64,000 nt of DNA. Source: Tremella fuciformis (Eukaryota > Basidiomycota > Tremellomycetes > Tremellales > Tremellaceae). The position numbers and the translations under genes are program-made. The stretch lies in NCBI GenBank assembly GCA_032768795.1, contig CP136495.1:1862501-1926500 (forward strand). The letters are read 5' to 3'. How positions within the stretch are numbered: the stretch's first letter is position 1; every line of letters begins with the position of its first letter. Of the stretch, positions 1 to 12,030 are shown piece after piece. A model generated the notes under the pieces. It was given only the letters and a program-made list of their open reading frames with translations. It did not search any database and was not told where the DNA came from.

Positions 1-172
1 GTCTTGATGGGGGAATGGTGAACGAGAGTAGGACATCACTTTCCACAGAATGCCTGCTACTGTCATGAGTCGCGGTGGAATTCCAGAGGAGACAACTCAC
101 GCAGCTCCGAGGACGTCTTCCATGCCTCGTGACGAGCCATTACGTTCGCTTGGGGCCAGAATGACATGCCTC

Positions 173-1099
173 TTATTCATCATCTTCGATCCCTTCGATG
201 AACCCTTGCGGCATTTGCAGGACTCGTTGCTGCGCAGCATAATAACTGCCAATAGTATTGAGAGGCTGCTGAGACGGACCAGGCTGGGTTTGATATGCGC
301 TACCCCATCCAGATGGTATCTGAGAGGGCCCAGCAAGATTCTCGCCACCCTGGAGAGACCTGTTTGTGTCCAGTCGCTTTTGATAGGCGGCAGCCAGTCT
401 GTTGACCGTATTGAAGATTCCTCGACGCGATACGGGCTGTGGATCTGGCTTACGTTCGCCACGTTGAAGACGAAGCTCCTCCTTGGCATTGGCCCAGTCC
501 TGATCCGAAATTTCTCTTCGAGGATCGGTAGCGGTGTCCAACCACTCCTGCAGAAGCGATGGACGGGGACTTGATTGCGAGGTCGGTGTAGCTCTCGTGC
601 TTGCCCGGATGTCCGAAGACGGATCAAGCTTCTGCCTGAGTGTTGCGAAAGAGGACCTGAGCTTGTCCGATTCGAGTCCGCCTTGCGGTGGTTTTCCCAA
701 CACGAGCCATACTGAGTCCCACGACGCCATCTGCGCGTTTCCTATGACCCACTGAGAGATCAGTTCGCGCCAATCATCTACGCTATCATTTGGATGACCG
801 TACTGGACTCTTTCCGCTAGCTCGACAGTTTTCTCATGCCAATCGATCAGCTTGCTCCATACAGCTCGCTGAGAGTCCGTTAAACTTTTCAATTCACGTG
901 GAAACTTGAATGTTACCCTTCTTGAAGCCATGGTCCTCAATACTCTGTATGTCGTGATTTTCTCTACCTGGATGAAAAGATAGCCCTCGGATTGTTCATC
1001 TTCTAGGAGGGGTACTGTGTGAGACGGAAGACCTGCCCAATCATACCACGTAAGCCCACCTCCTTCCATCATCACGCAACTTTGTCCCAAGCTGTTCAT
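173..1099 (-). CDS. Hypothetical protein, 308 aa
   Basis: Single open frame on the reverse strand, family not recognised. The first 55 residues have a different character (MNSLGQSCVMMEGG...) from the rest. An internal Met (MASRRVTFKFPREL, about residue 57) is an alternative start. A splice acceptor-like gaacag lies just inside the frame's start, so the true 5' end could be an upstream exon. The middle is hydrophilic and helical, with several Trp residues (WSKLIDWHEK, DDWRELISQW). The C-terminal third is Pro/Gln/Ser-rich and low complexity, ending GIEDDE. No signal peptide or membrane segment is visible. It could be a nuclear or scaffold protein, but nothing supports a specific role. Confidence 0.5.
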   Translation of the reverse strand: MNSLGQSCVMMEGGGLTWYDWAGLPSHTVPLLEDEQSEGYLFIQVEKITTYRVLRTMASRRVTFKFPRELKSLTDSQRAVWSKLIDWHEKTVELAERVQYGHPNDSVDDWRELISQWVIGNAQMASWDSVWLVLGKPPQGGLESDKLRSSFATLRQKLDPSSDIRASTRATPTSQSSPRPSLLQEWLDTATDPRREISDQDWANAKEELRLQRGERKPDPQPVSRRGIFNTVNRLAAAYQKRLDTNRSLQGGENLAGPSQIPSGWGSAYQTQPGPSQQPLNTIGSYYAAQQRVLQMPQGFIEGIEDDE

Positions 1100-2524
1100 T
1101 CCGTGTCAGTCTGTTTGTCGCGATGAAGGTGGGTAAGTGGCGAAAAACCCAGTGTTTATCCAGCCTTTATGCAGTCAAGGCTCTCACAGCAAACCTGACC
1201 AATCGCTTTTCCTCCTGAAAGGAGCAAGTCGAGCTGCGAAGCTTGAGCATCCCAAAAGATCAATCAAAAGGAGACGATCGGGCTTAGTCAAGGCTATTGC
1301 GAATGGCTCACTGTTTTGGCCAATAGTATCACGAAGCCTGTTGAAGGTTGCAAAAATGGCAGATTGGCAATTGAGATTACTATTTCATCGGTAGAGCTTG
1401 TTGTCTCTCCCAGCAATGGCTGCTGCCGTCGAGGTCGCTCTGTATCAGATTCCAGCCCCAATCAGACTCGCCCAGGAGAGACGGTAGAGCGCGTCATCCG
1501 AGCATGGGATCCACCTCGTCCGCTGGTCCTCGTAAGTGATGCTTGGACCCAGACGGAGCAAGTGCAGTGGCGAGCAGTCAAAGCGACGGTTCGATCGTAC
1601 GCAGAGGACACGCTGATTGTGGTTGCCGATTCTCCGTCTCGTGGAACGGATCATTCATAAACACACCCAGCGTGAGTCGGTCCTCCCGTGGCAGCGATAA
1701 TAGCGACCCCGGCATACCGAGCGTGGCCTTCGTCTTGTAATAAGGATCGCAATCCTGGCTGCAGTCACTGGCAAGGGTTTCGCCCAGAGGGCTAGTTAAT
1801 ATGTGTGGCTATCCCGGCAGGCGCCGGAGTCGTGAGTGGGCGAAATCCTGCCCAGGACATTGTGAAGTCCAGCCCAGACATGTCGAAGCTTAGGGAAAGA
1901 CCTCGATGCTGGGCATCGCGTAGTCTTGTCAGCACTTTGAAGAAGATGAAGTGAGACCAAGCCCCACGGCACATAACGAATGGGTCTTCGGAAGGAATTC
2001 GAGGTGTAAGCGCCGAATTGCCTATCTGGGCAATTTTAGACAACCCCCGGCGGAGGAAGCATCCCCGTCTGTAAATTTAACCTTGTACGAGCTGCTTGTC
2101 GCGACAAAGTAGAGCATAGAACCAGCAGAGAGCCTCGTCGACGCCCCGTAGACCTGACACAGCAGCTGGCACACGACAAGGACGCGCCTACACCGATTCA
2201 GACGGTGGTCGCTGCACTCTCGGCGAGGTCGGAGCAGTGGCCGAGGACGGCATCCCCTCTCCATCGCCATCTCCGAACCCACCCACCAGGCATTCTTTCC
2301 TCCTTTTATCCCTCTTCCTCTCCTCTCTGTACATAGCCCGACCATCGCCACTCGCCGCCGTATCTGGCGAGCAGGACGCAGCAACACGTCGCCTCCTCGC
2401 GCCCGTACTGGGCAGCGCGAGGTAGGCTCCCCGTCCCGCCCCGACTGGCTTGCCAATCGGAACGCCCCCGAAGCAGCCTCCGGATTCCGATTGGGAATCT
2501 GATCGAGCCGTCCCAGTGTCAGAC
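1100..2524. other. Intergenic, no supported gene
   Basis: About 1.4 kb between the reverse-strand orphan and the bHLH gene. Short open frames exist on both strands. One at 1316-1660 (+) reads plausibly in its second half (LVLVSDAWTQTEQVQW) but has no recognisable family and no clear start. The last 400 bases are C/T-rich on the + strand and likely hold the bHLH promoter and 5' leader. Confidence 0.4.
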
Positions 2525-5500
2525 ATGTCGGCACAACACGATCAGCTCCTCTCGCCCGTTCTCCCCTCGCCCGGTGCGGCAGGTGGGACCGGGGGCGGAA
2601 CGGACGACGCGCATCACCACGGGGATGGCCTGTTCAACCTCGACTTCCTCTCCTTTGCGGGCCTCGACAGCTCGCAGATCGGCTCGCCTCAGCTGAGCAA
2701 CGCACACACTCTGGCCCAGCAATCTGAGCCGGGCCCGTCCAACGTCTCTATCCGGTCGGTGCAATCGGTGGCCTCTGCCCATTCTGGTCCCGCGTCTTCC
2801 TCCGCGTCGACCGGGTCGAGGAGGAACTCCACCACGCTCGACGAAGAAGCACATCGTAGTCCATCTTTGCGCGGAAGAAGCAAGGGGCGGGCCGGGAAGC
2901 GCTCGGCCGGCGCCCACACGACGTCGACCTCGCTGTCGAGGAGCCATACCCAGGATACTTCGATGGATGTCGACGCGGGCATAGACGGTACATCGCAGCA
3001 GGCGCATGGGATGTCGATGGGCGGAGCGCATGGCGTCGATCCAATGGATGGACTGCAGGGCATGACCTTTGGGTTGCAGAATGGAGAGTATGATGCTCTG
3101 CAAGCTGGGATGCTGCAGCAGGTCCGTAGACAATCTACTAATCTCGAGGGTCAACTAATGTACAGCTCGAGCATATCCACATGCAGTCTCCGATCGTCTT
3201 CGACCCGACGAACCCTCATTCGCCATACACCACCATGGCACAGATGTTCATCGCGTCTCCTGCCAACAACGTTGCCCAAGTGGATGAGAATCATCAGCAG
3301 TCGAACGGGAATCATCAGGACAAATGGCGCTCATACGGCGGCCTAGTAACTCCCGGTGAGCCAGCTGAACCGAACTCGCGGCTGGGGGCTGTAGCTGATT
3401 TCAGGACCTAGTGGGGAGATGTTCCCGCAAACTCGCGCCGATTTGATGTCACCAATGCCTCTGGAATTGCTAGCAAGAGAGGGAATGGACCCGGCGGATG
3501 TGAGACTTAACATTGCGAAGTAGGATTTGGCTCACAATGCAGTTCAACATCATCCCCTTGCTTTCCCCGGCGTTGTCGCATCAACATTCGACATCGGCTT
3601 ACGCCTCCCCCAACAATCAGGCCGCGTTCTCAGGCGGTCCGGGGGTTGCAATCCAACAGCAGACTTACCCCTCTGCTGATCGTTCGCCGATCGAGCAGCT
3701 ACAAGAGCAGCAGCGGCAGTTTCAGGAACAGCTACTTCTCCTCCAGGAGCAGCAGCGACAGCTGCAAGCTACAGCTGCTGCGGTCGTGGCTTCCGCATCA
3801 CCTTACCTCTCCAGCAGTGGCGGGTCTGGTCCTGCCACTCAGCAAGTCAGCACACCCGGTGTCAGCACGCCAACGCACGCTTTCTTCTCCCCTCTCACCT
3901 CGCCCGCACTAGAGGCGACTGCTCGAGCTGGTCACATGCCGTACCAGTCTTACTCGCCCGCCTTGGGGTCTCATCCCGCCAGGCCGCCTCACCCTCTATC
4001 CACCCTCTCCTCGCCGGCGCTCAACCCCATTGGCTCATCGGGAGGAGCACAGCAGACGCTCAGCCCGGCACTCGAGCCTCAAACAAACACCGAGTTGTCA
4101 GACCCCGACTATCTCCGGGCTCTTGTTGGTCTGCTAGACTCGAACACCGCTCCAGAATCGCAACAGTCCATGAGCGCTTATCACTCACCAGTAACTACGG
4201 CTGCGACCTCCTCCAATGCTTACCACAACACCGTACATCCTCCACACCAGCCGCATGTCCAGCCTTCCTCGGGCGGACCTCATCGCCAGTCGCTACCGCT
4301 CAAGTCTCGCCCATCACCTATGATGAAGCCAACAAACCATCGAGGCAGTCACAGAGCGACGAGCTCGCAAGGCTACGCCTTGCCTACCTCGCCCATGGTC
4401 AACAAGTATGCCCATGCGCCAGTTCCTGGTACAGGGTATCTGCCGCCGTCCGCCTTCGACCAGAAAGGTGTCCAAGCACATCAGCAGCAGCAGGCGAGCG
4501 TCTCGGGCGCGAGTCTATCGAGCACTCCCAGTCCTGTCGATCTCAGCCAGATCATGCCGCCTCCGCCGGTCCCTGCTGGTGCGCAATCTACCAAAGGCGT
4601 CACACCGATGACTCCTGCGAGCTTAATGAACCTCGCCAATGGCTCTCCTGGCTCGGCTTCTGGCTCGGCTACCCCCATCGTTAGGGGAGACAGCACAGCT
4701 GTTCCCTTACCAAAACGCCAAGCTGCCACGAAGGCTGTATCCGCTGTACAATCCGCCATCCGCCCGAGCGTACAGCCAAAGCGGCCTGTCAATGGCTCTG
4801 GATCGTCTGTCGGGTCGATCGGCGTCAAGCGAGGCAGCAAGCTGGTGCCGAGCGCCGCTGGCAAGCGGGCACTTGCCATCAGACCGCAAGGTGTAGGGGT
4901 CCGAGCAGCCACCAAAGGCGCTGCGGCTGCGGCTGCCCTGGTGCCTCCTGAAGGCGAGACGCGTCGGACCTCTCACAAGGCTGCGGAGCAGAAGCGACGT
5001 GACTCGCTCAAAGCCGGCTTCGACGAGCTTCGACTACTTCTTCCAGCCATCAACACCGAGGCGCTCGACCCAGAATCGGGTGAACCGATCCCTGGCTCCT
5101 CGGCTCCTCGTCTTCTGCCAAAATCGTCACTTGTGCCTGATGACAACCCCAATCGAGGTGTATCCAAAGTCGCCCTGCTCAAATTCTCCAACGAGTACAT
5201 TGTCCGGCTTCATGACAAGGTGGAGAAGCGCGATGGGTACATTGATCGCTTACGAGACGAGATCCGGCGTCTCCGCGCTGGTGAAGAGGGCGAGATCACT
5301 GGTGAAGACGGACAGGATCTCCTCGAGATGGATATGCTCGAAGGCGAAGAGGACGATCTCGAGACGGACGAAGAGGGTGATGCCGATGATTCGGACGGGG
5401 ACGACGATGATGCGGGCGAGGACGACGAGGACATGGAGGACGAGTCGAAGAGAAAAGCCAAAAAGGGCAAAAATGGCACCGTCAAGCGCAGTCCAGCGCT

Positions 5501-5576
5501 CCGGCCGACGAAGCAGGGCGCGAGTTTGGCCATGGGAGCGACGGGCGGTATGCTGGGTGTCAAGGGTCGAGCGTGA
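2525..5576 (+). CDS. bHLH transcription factor, 971 aa
   Basis: Four exons: 2525..3121, 3166..3355, 3405..3499, 3543..5576; all introns are 43-49 nt and the frame is kept throughout. The diagnostic part is at about residues 767-860: a basic region RRTSHKAAEQKRRDSL with the His-Glu-Arg pattern of E-box binders, helix 1, an unusually long Pro/Ser-rich loop, then helix 2 (VSKVALLKFSNEYIVRL) running into a short coiled coil. A Gln-rich block lies near residues 344-370. Low-complexity Ser/Pro/Gly stretches fill most of the N-terminal 760 residues. An acidic tract (about 873-930) follows the bHLH and precedes a Lys-rich tail. It should act in the nucleus as a dimer. The extended loop is typical of fungal bHLH proteins. 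The exact orthologue (for example SREBP-, INO- or CBF1-like) is not assignable; no membrane segments follow the bHLH, which argues against SREBP. An in-frame ATG at 2450 is an alternative start. Confidence 0.85.
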
Positions 5577-6091
5577 TGCGATGCAGCGATTCGGGGGATC
5601 CGAGTATACCCAGTACGCGGTGCTATCGATAGATGACGATCATGATAATGCTTGTTGATATACATGCAGGCATATGCTTTCGACATGGTTTAGTCGTTTG
5701 ACGCACTGACACACTGCCCGTCGTGTCCGGATTCCTCTACAACCATATTGCAGTCAATCCTCTTGGTTTATCTACGCTTTACGCCCAAAGAGGAAATAGG
5801 TCCGTGCGGGGTGGCAAATCCAGCGATCCGAGCGTCCACTCGGATGACTGTGCCACCCCCTCTTCGCTCGACTCGTCGTCCCAAATATCCCTCTTGACTT
5901 TGACTCTTGATCTCAGCTTGTCTTGAAGCAACATCCAAGATTCCTCTCGCACCTCTTGATCTGCTGGACTATCGCGCCTAGACGGTCTTGCCTCTAGCTC
6001 TTCGCCACCTGCCTCCCCACCCCTTCTCGCCGCCCGCCTAGGTCACCACTTCTTCTTAAGCTGCCCTGCAGCGACGATCAAAACGGCGAAC
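5577..6091. other. Intergenic, nothing recognised
   Basis: About 0.5 kb of 3' flank of the bHLH gene and 5' flank of the H2A-like relic. No coding or RNA signal stands out. Confidence 0.4.
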
Positions 6092-6766
6092 ATGCCCGGT
6101 AAAGCCACCAAGAAGAAACGAGTCTCGACGAGGAAGCAGACACAGGCACAGAAGACACCTCGGACAGCGTCCAGCAGAGCCGGTCTGATCTGCGAGTCTT
6201 CGTCCTCTACCGCAATGACAAGTCGCCACCTGGCCACCACTACAACGAGTGCCAGGCCGGAGAACCCCAAGGAGCTGAGCCCAGTCCCGGTCGGACGCAT
6301 ATGACGACTGCTCAATAAAGGCAAGTATGCTCCGCGCGTAGGCGGCCTCACTCCTGTCTTAATGGGTGAGTCGCCCAACTCTGACTCACTTGCTACGCCC
6401 CCGTCTCCGCCATCTCTCAAGCCAGAGCTGACGCCATGCCAGACCATACCCCACAATTATGCATTCATCCACGTCGTTGCACGATACACACTTCGACCAA
6501 GCAGCCGCTGTGCTGGAATACCTCGTAGCGAAGATCCTTGATATGGCAGGCAACGCCTCGCGAGACAGTACGTCCTCTTCCATCCCCAGCTCGGGTGTCT
6601 CGTTTCCTCGCTCTTGCCGTGGCCAGCGACGGGGGAGCTCACTCGGATCTTCGGGGGCGTCACTATTGCCCAAGGCGGTCTGCGGCCTGGAATCCGCCCT
6701 GAACTGGTTCGCCCGCTCAAGGAGCGCTTCAAGGTGGTTCTTGCGAGCTCTGGGACGACGCCCTAA
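6092..6766 (+). pseudogene. Decayed histone H2A-like gene
   Basis: Reading in pieces recovers an H2A: an N-tail ending SSRAGL, then FPVGRI, RLLNKGKYAPRVGG, AAVLEYLVAKILDMAGNASRD (one contiguous exon about 6510-6570), RVSRFLALAVASDG, and ELTRIFGGVTIAQGG. The first intron falls at the same codon as in the intact H2A at 8355 but would use a GC donor (about 6190). A second intron interrupts the PVYLAA-equivalent site. Two lesions break it: TGA at 6302-6304 replaces the His of GRIHRLL, and the G5 run at 6631-6635 shifts the frame after ASDG. Because introns are retained it is not a retrocopy. It keeps GGVTIAQGG, which the intact neighbour has changed to GSVVISQGG, so it is not a recent copy of that gene. 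It could instead be a fast-evolving variant that I have mis-spliced. Confidence 0.6.
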
Positions 6767-7256
6767 GTGTCGCGGGACCTTGAAGGTGAGTCGATACAGG
6801 TTGACGATCTTGCTAACGTGTAGACTTCGCCCCCTACTTGCCCGGTGGATTCACTTCATGTAGCGCTGGAATTCCTGACTGAGTTCAGTATCGGGTATGC
6901 TAGACTTCCATGTAGCTCGGCCTCGTGAGAGGGTCGCCTTGATACTTCACGAGCGGAAGCATGCAACTCTTCACATGACGAGGGGTAGGGATTAGTAGCG
7001 TGTCAGTCGCGTCAACAAAGCTCGAGTCGAACCGTCAGTGTCCATCCGGTCGCGTAAAAGAGAGAAGAGACGGATTCATCTCAAAGCATGGTAAGAGCGA
7101 AAACGAAGGATCGGCGCCCTGTGCGATACAAAGATTGTACGAACAAGAGACACCAGAAGAAGACGAAGGCTACCCCTCTCCCCACACCACCCCATCACGG
7201 GCACGACACCACACCAGAGCTCACGACCCGAACAAGACCATCGCTGGGCGAGGCGC
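6767..7256. other. Intergenic, nothing recognised
   Basis: About 0.5 kb between the H2A-like relic and the 3' end of H2B. Short open frames only; no family recognised. Confidence 0.4.
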
Positions 7257-7805
7257 TTATTTGGAGGACGAGAACTTGGTGACGGCCTTGGTGCCCTCGG
7301 AGATGGCGTGCTTGGACAGCTCACCACTGCTACGTTAGCTGGAGTAGGCAGTGAAGGGGGAGGGGCTCACGGGAGGATGAGTCGGACCGAGGTCTGGATC
7401 TCACGCGACGAGATGGTGGATCGGTGGTTGTACGAGGCGAGCTTGGAGGCCTCGGACGCGATCCGCTCGAAGATGTCCGAGACGAACGAGTTGAGGATGG
7501 CCATGGCCTTGTTGCTGGCGGGTCAGCCAGGGTCAAGGCGGCAGAGTGAAGGAAACGTACGAGATACCAGTGTCGGGGTGGACCTGCTTCAACACCTTGT
7601 AGATGTACGACGAGTAGGACTCGACCCTCTTCTTGGACTTCTTCTTGCCACCCTCCTTGGCGGGGGCGGCGGTCTTCTTGGCCGGGGCCTTGGAGGCGGC
7701 GGGGGCCTTGGAAGCCTGGGAAGCGGGGGCCTTGGAGGCGACGGCGGACTTGGGAGGCTGATGGTCAGCGATGGTTGTGAGTGGGTCAGGGGGGCGACGT
7801 ACCAT
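7257..7805 (-). CDS. HTB1: Histone H2B, 137 aa
   Basis: Reverse strand, exons 7803..7805, 7561..7757, 7371..7514 and 7257..7326. The first exon is only the ATG, with an intron directly after it. The product begins [10 protein letters not shown], has a Lys/Ala-rich tail, then the histone fold [38 protein letters not shown] and [16 protein letters not shown], and ends with the H2B C-terminal helix ([20 protein letters not shown]). The Lys that is monoubiquitinated in other H2Bs is present in AVTKFSS. It partners H2A in the nucleosome. It is transcribed divergently from H2A at 8355, the usual arrangement for coordinated S-phase expression. Introns are 44-46 nt. Confidence 0.95.
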
Positions 7806-8354
7806 TGTGAAGTGTGGTTGGTTTGGGTTGGTGACAAGTGTCGAAGTGAAAAGTCGTGTGGTTGGGGAAAAGAACACGAGATGGGCGACGGGGGCGGGTT
7901 ATGTATATGGATGTTCCGGTGGATGTGCGCGTCGGACGGGTCGACAGGTGCTGTTGCGGCGGGGAGCAAAGAGGAGATGGACAAGATGCAAACAACAAGG
8001 AAAGTCAACAACGCCAGCATCACACCAAGGAGTGATCCAGGGAATGGTGCACGGTGTATTTCGTACACGTCACCCTTTTTGAAACGCGTGCTTCCTTTGG
8101 TATCCAAGAGACACATCACACCGGAAATTGATCCTTCTCTCTTTGACAAAGCATTGTCACCTGCTTGTTGACTTGTTTGGCGCCCTGGTCGACCCCATCC
8201 ATTGGTCAACAACAGCGCATCACCACAGCGAACCCCAGCCCGTACTTAACTCTCGACCGTCGGCCCCTGTCCCGTCCTTTCTTTCCTTCACCCACGCAAC
8301 AACACTCTCGACCTTTTCACGGTTCACCCCCAACCCACAACCCAACCAGCAACA
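7806..8354. promoter_or_regulatory. Shared divergent H2B/H2A promoter
   Basis: The 549 bases between the two start codons serve both histone genes. Reading on the reverse strand, a TATA-like element (atatacataa, about 7897-7907) lies roughly 95 bases upstream of the H2B ATG. The H2A side is C-rich with CAAC repeats just before its ATG. No defined histone-specific upstream element could be assigned by eye. Confidence 0.6.
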
Positions 8355-8853
8355 ATGTCTTCCGGTGGCAAAGGCGGCAAGTCCGGCTCTGACTCTAAGC
8401 AGTCTTCCCGATCCTCCAAGGCGGGTCTCCAGTGTGAGCCCTCCCCATCCCCCTCCCCACTTGTCTGTGCGCTGTGCTGACAGAAGTCCCCGTCGGTCGT
8501 ATCCACCGTCTCCTGAAGCGCGGCAACTACGCCCAGCGTATCGGTTCCGGCGCCCCCGTCTACCTCGCCGCCGTCCTCGAGTACCTCGCCGCTGAGATCC
8601 TCGAGCTCGCCGGCAACGCCGCCCGCGACAACAAGAAGTCGCGTATCGTCCCCCGTCACCTCCAGCTCGCCGTCCGCAACGACGAGGAGCTCAACAAGCT
8701 CCTCGGCTCGGTCGTCATCTCGCAGGGTGGTGTCCTCCCCAACATCCTCTCCGAGCTCCTGCCCGCCAAGGCGAGTCCCCCTTTTAGCCCAAAAGGTTCT
8801 TTGCTGACTGGCAGACCGCCAAGAAGGGCGCCAAGGCCTCGCAGGACGTCTAA
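8355..8853 (+). CDS. HTA1: Histone H2A, 133 aa
   Basis: Exons 8355..8433, 8487..8770, 8815..8853. The protein has an N-tail [15 protein letters not shown], then [58 protein letters not shown] and an acidic-patch region [10 protein letters not shown]. It ends ASQDV: the SQ placed near the C-terminus is the H2A.X-type phosphorylation site used by fungi in the DNA-damage response. The QGG motif region reads GSVVISQGG rather than the common GGVTIAQGG. The last intron (8771-8814) begins gcgagt, so it is a GC-AG intron. In the first intron the acceptor must be gaag at 8486, since using the earlier cag would create a stop. Confidence 0.95.
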
Positions 8854-9227
8854 GCTTCTCTGCCCATCGGTGTGATGCGTCGAGCCGGGGTCTGAGCTGG
8901 GAGGAGGTCTCTTTCGTATCCTGTCCACTTCTTCGTTTTCGTACTATCCCTTTGATGTTCCTTGCGATGCAGCGAGTGACTCGATATGATCACCTTGTCG
9001 TCGAGGCGTGGACTACTAGACTGATGCACGACGAGCTGTGTTGTAGTCAGACGTCTCTGTTTGCTGTATGCATTGATGCCTCGCCGCCATCTGCGTGAGT
9101 GGGCGTATCAAAGACACCCTCGAAAATGCCACGTGGGCCTCCGGAAAAGTTGGTGAACCGAGGTCCACTTTGAGCATCATCTCTACCCCAGAGCTGTATT
9201 CGACTAGATCAAGCTCCCAAGAAGAAG
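8854..9227. other. Intergenic H2A / UTP7
   Basis: 374 bases holding the H2A 3' flank and the UTP7 upstream region. No other feature seen. Confidence 0.4.
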
Positions 9228-11292
9228 ATGGACGCCCTCATAGCCTCGGCAGGGCCTCTGCCGAGCAAGAAATACCGCGAGCCCAAAGCCGGCCCGTCCA
9301 AACCCCGCCCATCCTCCCATCGCACCGTCCACAAAGGCAAAGACAAAGACCCCATCGACCCGTCGCTTGACTCGATCCTCTCGTCCACCCGACTCCCTGC
9401 GTCATTCCATCAGTCGCAGCTCGCCACAGGCTCCGGCGACACTCCCCTGCGGCCCGCCAGCCAAGTGAGCAAGATCTCAGACAAGAAGGTTCGCGCCAAA
9501 GTCGCCAGGCAGGATGTTGCCGCCCAGCGCGCGAGGAAGGAGCGGGACGACGTGGACGAGTGGATCAACGCTCCCCTTGGAGGAGGGCAGGGTGGAATTG
9601 ACGTGGACGAGGATATGGACGAGCGGACGTGGCGCGTGAGCCAGGGCGAGATTGGGCAGGCGGTCGGGGTGGCGGGCGCGGCGAAAAAGTTTGATCTGGC
9701 CTTTGAGAATCTGGGCAAGTACACCGTCGACTATACGCGCAATGGCAGGTGAGCGGTTGAGCAGAGCGGGGTCTGGGCGTGCTGATTGGGAGGCATCTTG
9801 CGATTGCTTCGTCCCTTGGGCATGTGGCGACGTTCGATTGGCAAGCCGGCAGACTCCATTCTGAAATACAGCTCCGAGAGTCGGTGCGGGATATCAAGTG
9901 GGTTCGGTGACCATCTGTATTCTCGGCTGATGGCAAGGTTTCTCCACTCTGAGGCATTCTATGCTGTGGCACAGAAGAAATACGTCTTCATCTACGATCA
10001 GAATGGTGTTGAGGTGCAGTGAGTCGGCAGCTGCAAAAAAGCCTTGCCCAGCTGAGATGTAGTAAGCTCAAGCAGCACATCGACGTCACGCGCATGGAGT
10101 TTCTGCCGTACCACTACCTCCTAGCGACAGTGGTGCGTACCCGCCTCGCATGCTCCGAAACTTCCTACTGATCCGCAGGGACACGCGGGTTACCTCAAGT
10201 ACCACGACACCTCCACCGGCGTCATGCTCACGCAACTCCCCACCCACCTCGGCTCGCCACACTCGATGGCCCAAAATCCCCATTCTGCCATCATCCACCT
10301 CGGCCACTCGAACGGCGTCATGACCATGTGGTCGCCAAACATGACAACGCCGCACGTCAAGCTCCTCGCGCACAAAGGGCCTATCACGGCCATCGCCATC
10401 GATCCATCCGAGGCGTCCGCAGGGCGATACTGCGCCTCAGCAGGCATGGACGGGACCGTCAAACTGTGGGACGGCCGTATGTGGGGCAAAGAGGTCCGAG
10501 CGTGGTCGCATCGCAACCAGCCCACATCCCTCGCGTACTCCGGCCGCGGCGTCCTCGCCGTCGGCGGCAAATCCGGCGTGTCGACATACCGCGACCTGAC
10601 GTCCGGTCGCACTGCGCCGACGCCGTACCTCACCCTCCCCCTACCGAGCCTGACAGCTAACTCGATCAGGTTCTGTCCCTTTGACGATGTCCTGGCTGTA
10701 GGTCACCAGAGGGGCGTGTCGTCCCTGCTCGTGCCGGGATCAGGGGAGGCCAACTTTGACTCGGCCGAGGCGGACGTGTACGAGACGTACTCCCGCAGGA
10801 GGGAGAGGGAAGTGCGCGGCGTGCTGGACAAGATCCGCCCCGAGCTCATCACGATGGATACGGACTTCCTCGGCAAAGTCGGCGAGAAAAGGATGGGCCA
10901 CGAAGAGCGGGCGAACGCGAGTTTCCGCCAGCTCGGGCGCATGGACCGCTTGCGCCTGCAGGGCAAGGCGGACGAGCCCGACGCTCCTGAGGGAGACGAC
11001 GAGGATGGAGAGGGCGATGGAAATGACGGGGAGACTACGGCACGCAAGGAGAAGACCAAGAAGAAGATGCGAGGAAAGGGCGGGAGTGCACAGCGGTTCT
11101 TGGCCAAGAAGCGCAAGAACGTCATTGACCCGGGAATCGTGAGTGATTCTTTGCTGGTTGGGCTTAGAGGGCTGACGATAGCTTGCCATGCGGCAAAAGG
11201 TGGCCAAGCAGAAACAGGAGGCCGAGGCGAGGCAGCGGGTGGAGCGGGGCGAGGTGGTCAGGGAGACAGGGGCGCTGGCGCGCTTTGGCTAG
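9228..11292 (+). CDS. UTP7: UTP7 / WDR46-type U3 snoRNP WD40 protein, 615 aa
   Basis: Six exons: 9228..9748, 9793..9897, 9938..10018, 10063..10132, 10179..11138, 11182..11292. A charged N-terminal region leads into WD repeats (HLAIASSLGHVATFDWQ, FYAVAQKKYVFIYD, MDGTVKLWDGRMWGKEV). At about residues 410-490 comes the BING4CT signature (LTANSIRFCPFDDVLAVGHQ, then DKIRPELITMDTDFLGKV). The C-terminus is an acidic then Lys-rich tail ending ALARFG. Family knowledge: UTP7 is an essential nucleolar component of the 90S small-subunit processome, needed for 18S rRNA maturation. UTP14, another processome protein, is encoded 3.5 kb further on, though not adjacent. Confidence 0.92.
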
Positions 11293-12030
11293 TTGTGTGG
11301 GGAGTTGAATATGAGTATGTTGTATACCTAGCATTTGCATTTGATACTTACTTGTATTGTACGGGCGACTCGTATTCGTCCACGGCTGCGAGCTCCTGTA
11401 CCATTTTTTTTTAATTCAGGTTGGGAGAATAATCTTCGACGTGATGACTGACCAGATGAGCCGCAACAACTGACACTAAACCATGTCGAGCTAACGAGTA
11501 TACCGCTTACGTCGTTGTCGGGCGGGTCTTCAACAGCAGTCTCACCGATGGCACTAGTGTGGACGCCGCAGCCGGTCGTCATGACAACTTCTCGGTCGCA
11601 CGGGCCCAAAGTGCGCTCAGACCTCATCAATCAAGCCCATTGTCCCGACACGGGCAGTCCGTGCACGTTTCACAAGGCCGCTTGCCCGCCGAAGAACTGC
11701 ACTTGAGAAACGATATAAGCAGCGCCTGGCGTAACGACGACCTTCTTTCTCATCACTCCGGTGATTCGTCTCCCTCGCGAGACCCCTCAGCTCCGGCCGC
11801 CGTCGTCCATCGACCGACCGCGACGCTTCGCTACCCCCTCCGCGGCGGGTACGCTCTACACTCGTCCTCACGAGTCTTCTTGCCCAGTCACCTCCGCTCT
11901 GACTGGGTCGCTTCAGCTGCATGTAGCTGGAGCGGGCTGCGACCGGGCCTCACCGTGGTCTATGTAGTCTCCCCTCTCCGCCTCACCTCCAGGCGTCTCG
12001 TCATCACCTTCACATCCATCCACTCACTCG

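Noticed and set aside
1316..1660. 114-codon frame with LVLVSDAWTQTEQVQW as a gene
   Set aside because: The second half looks protein-like but there is no recognisable family, no convincing start and no splice-supported partner exon.
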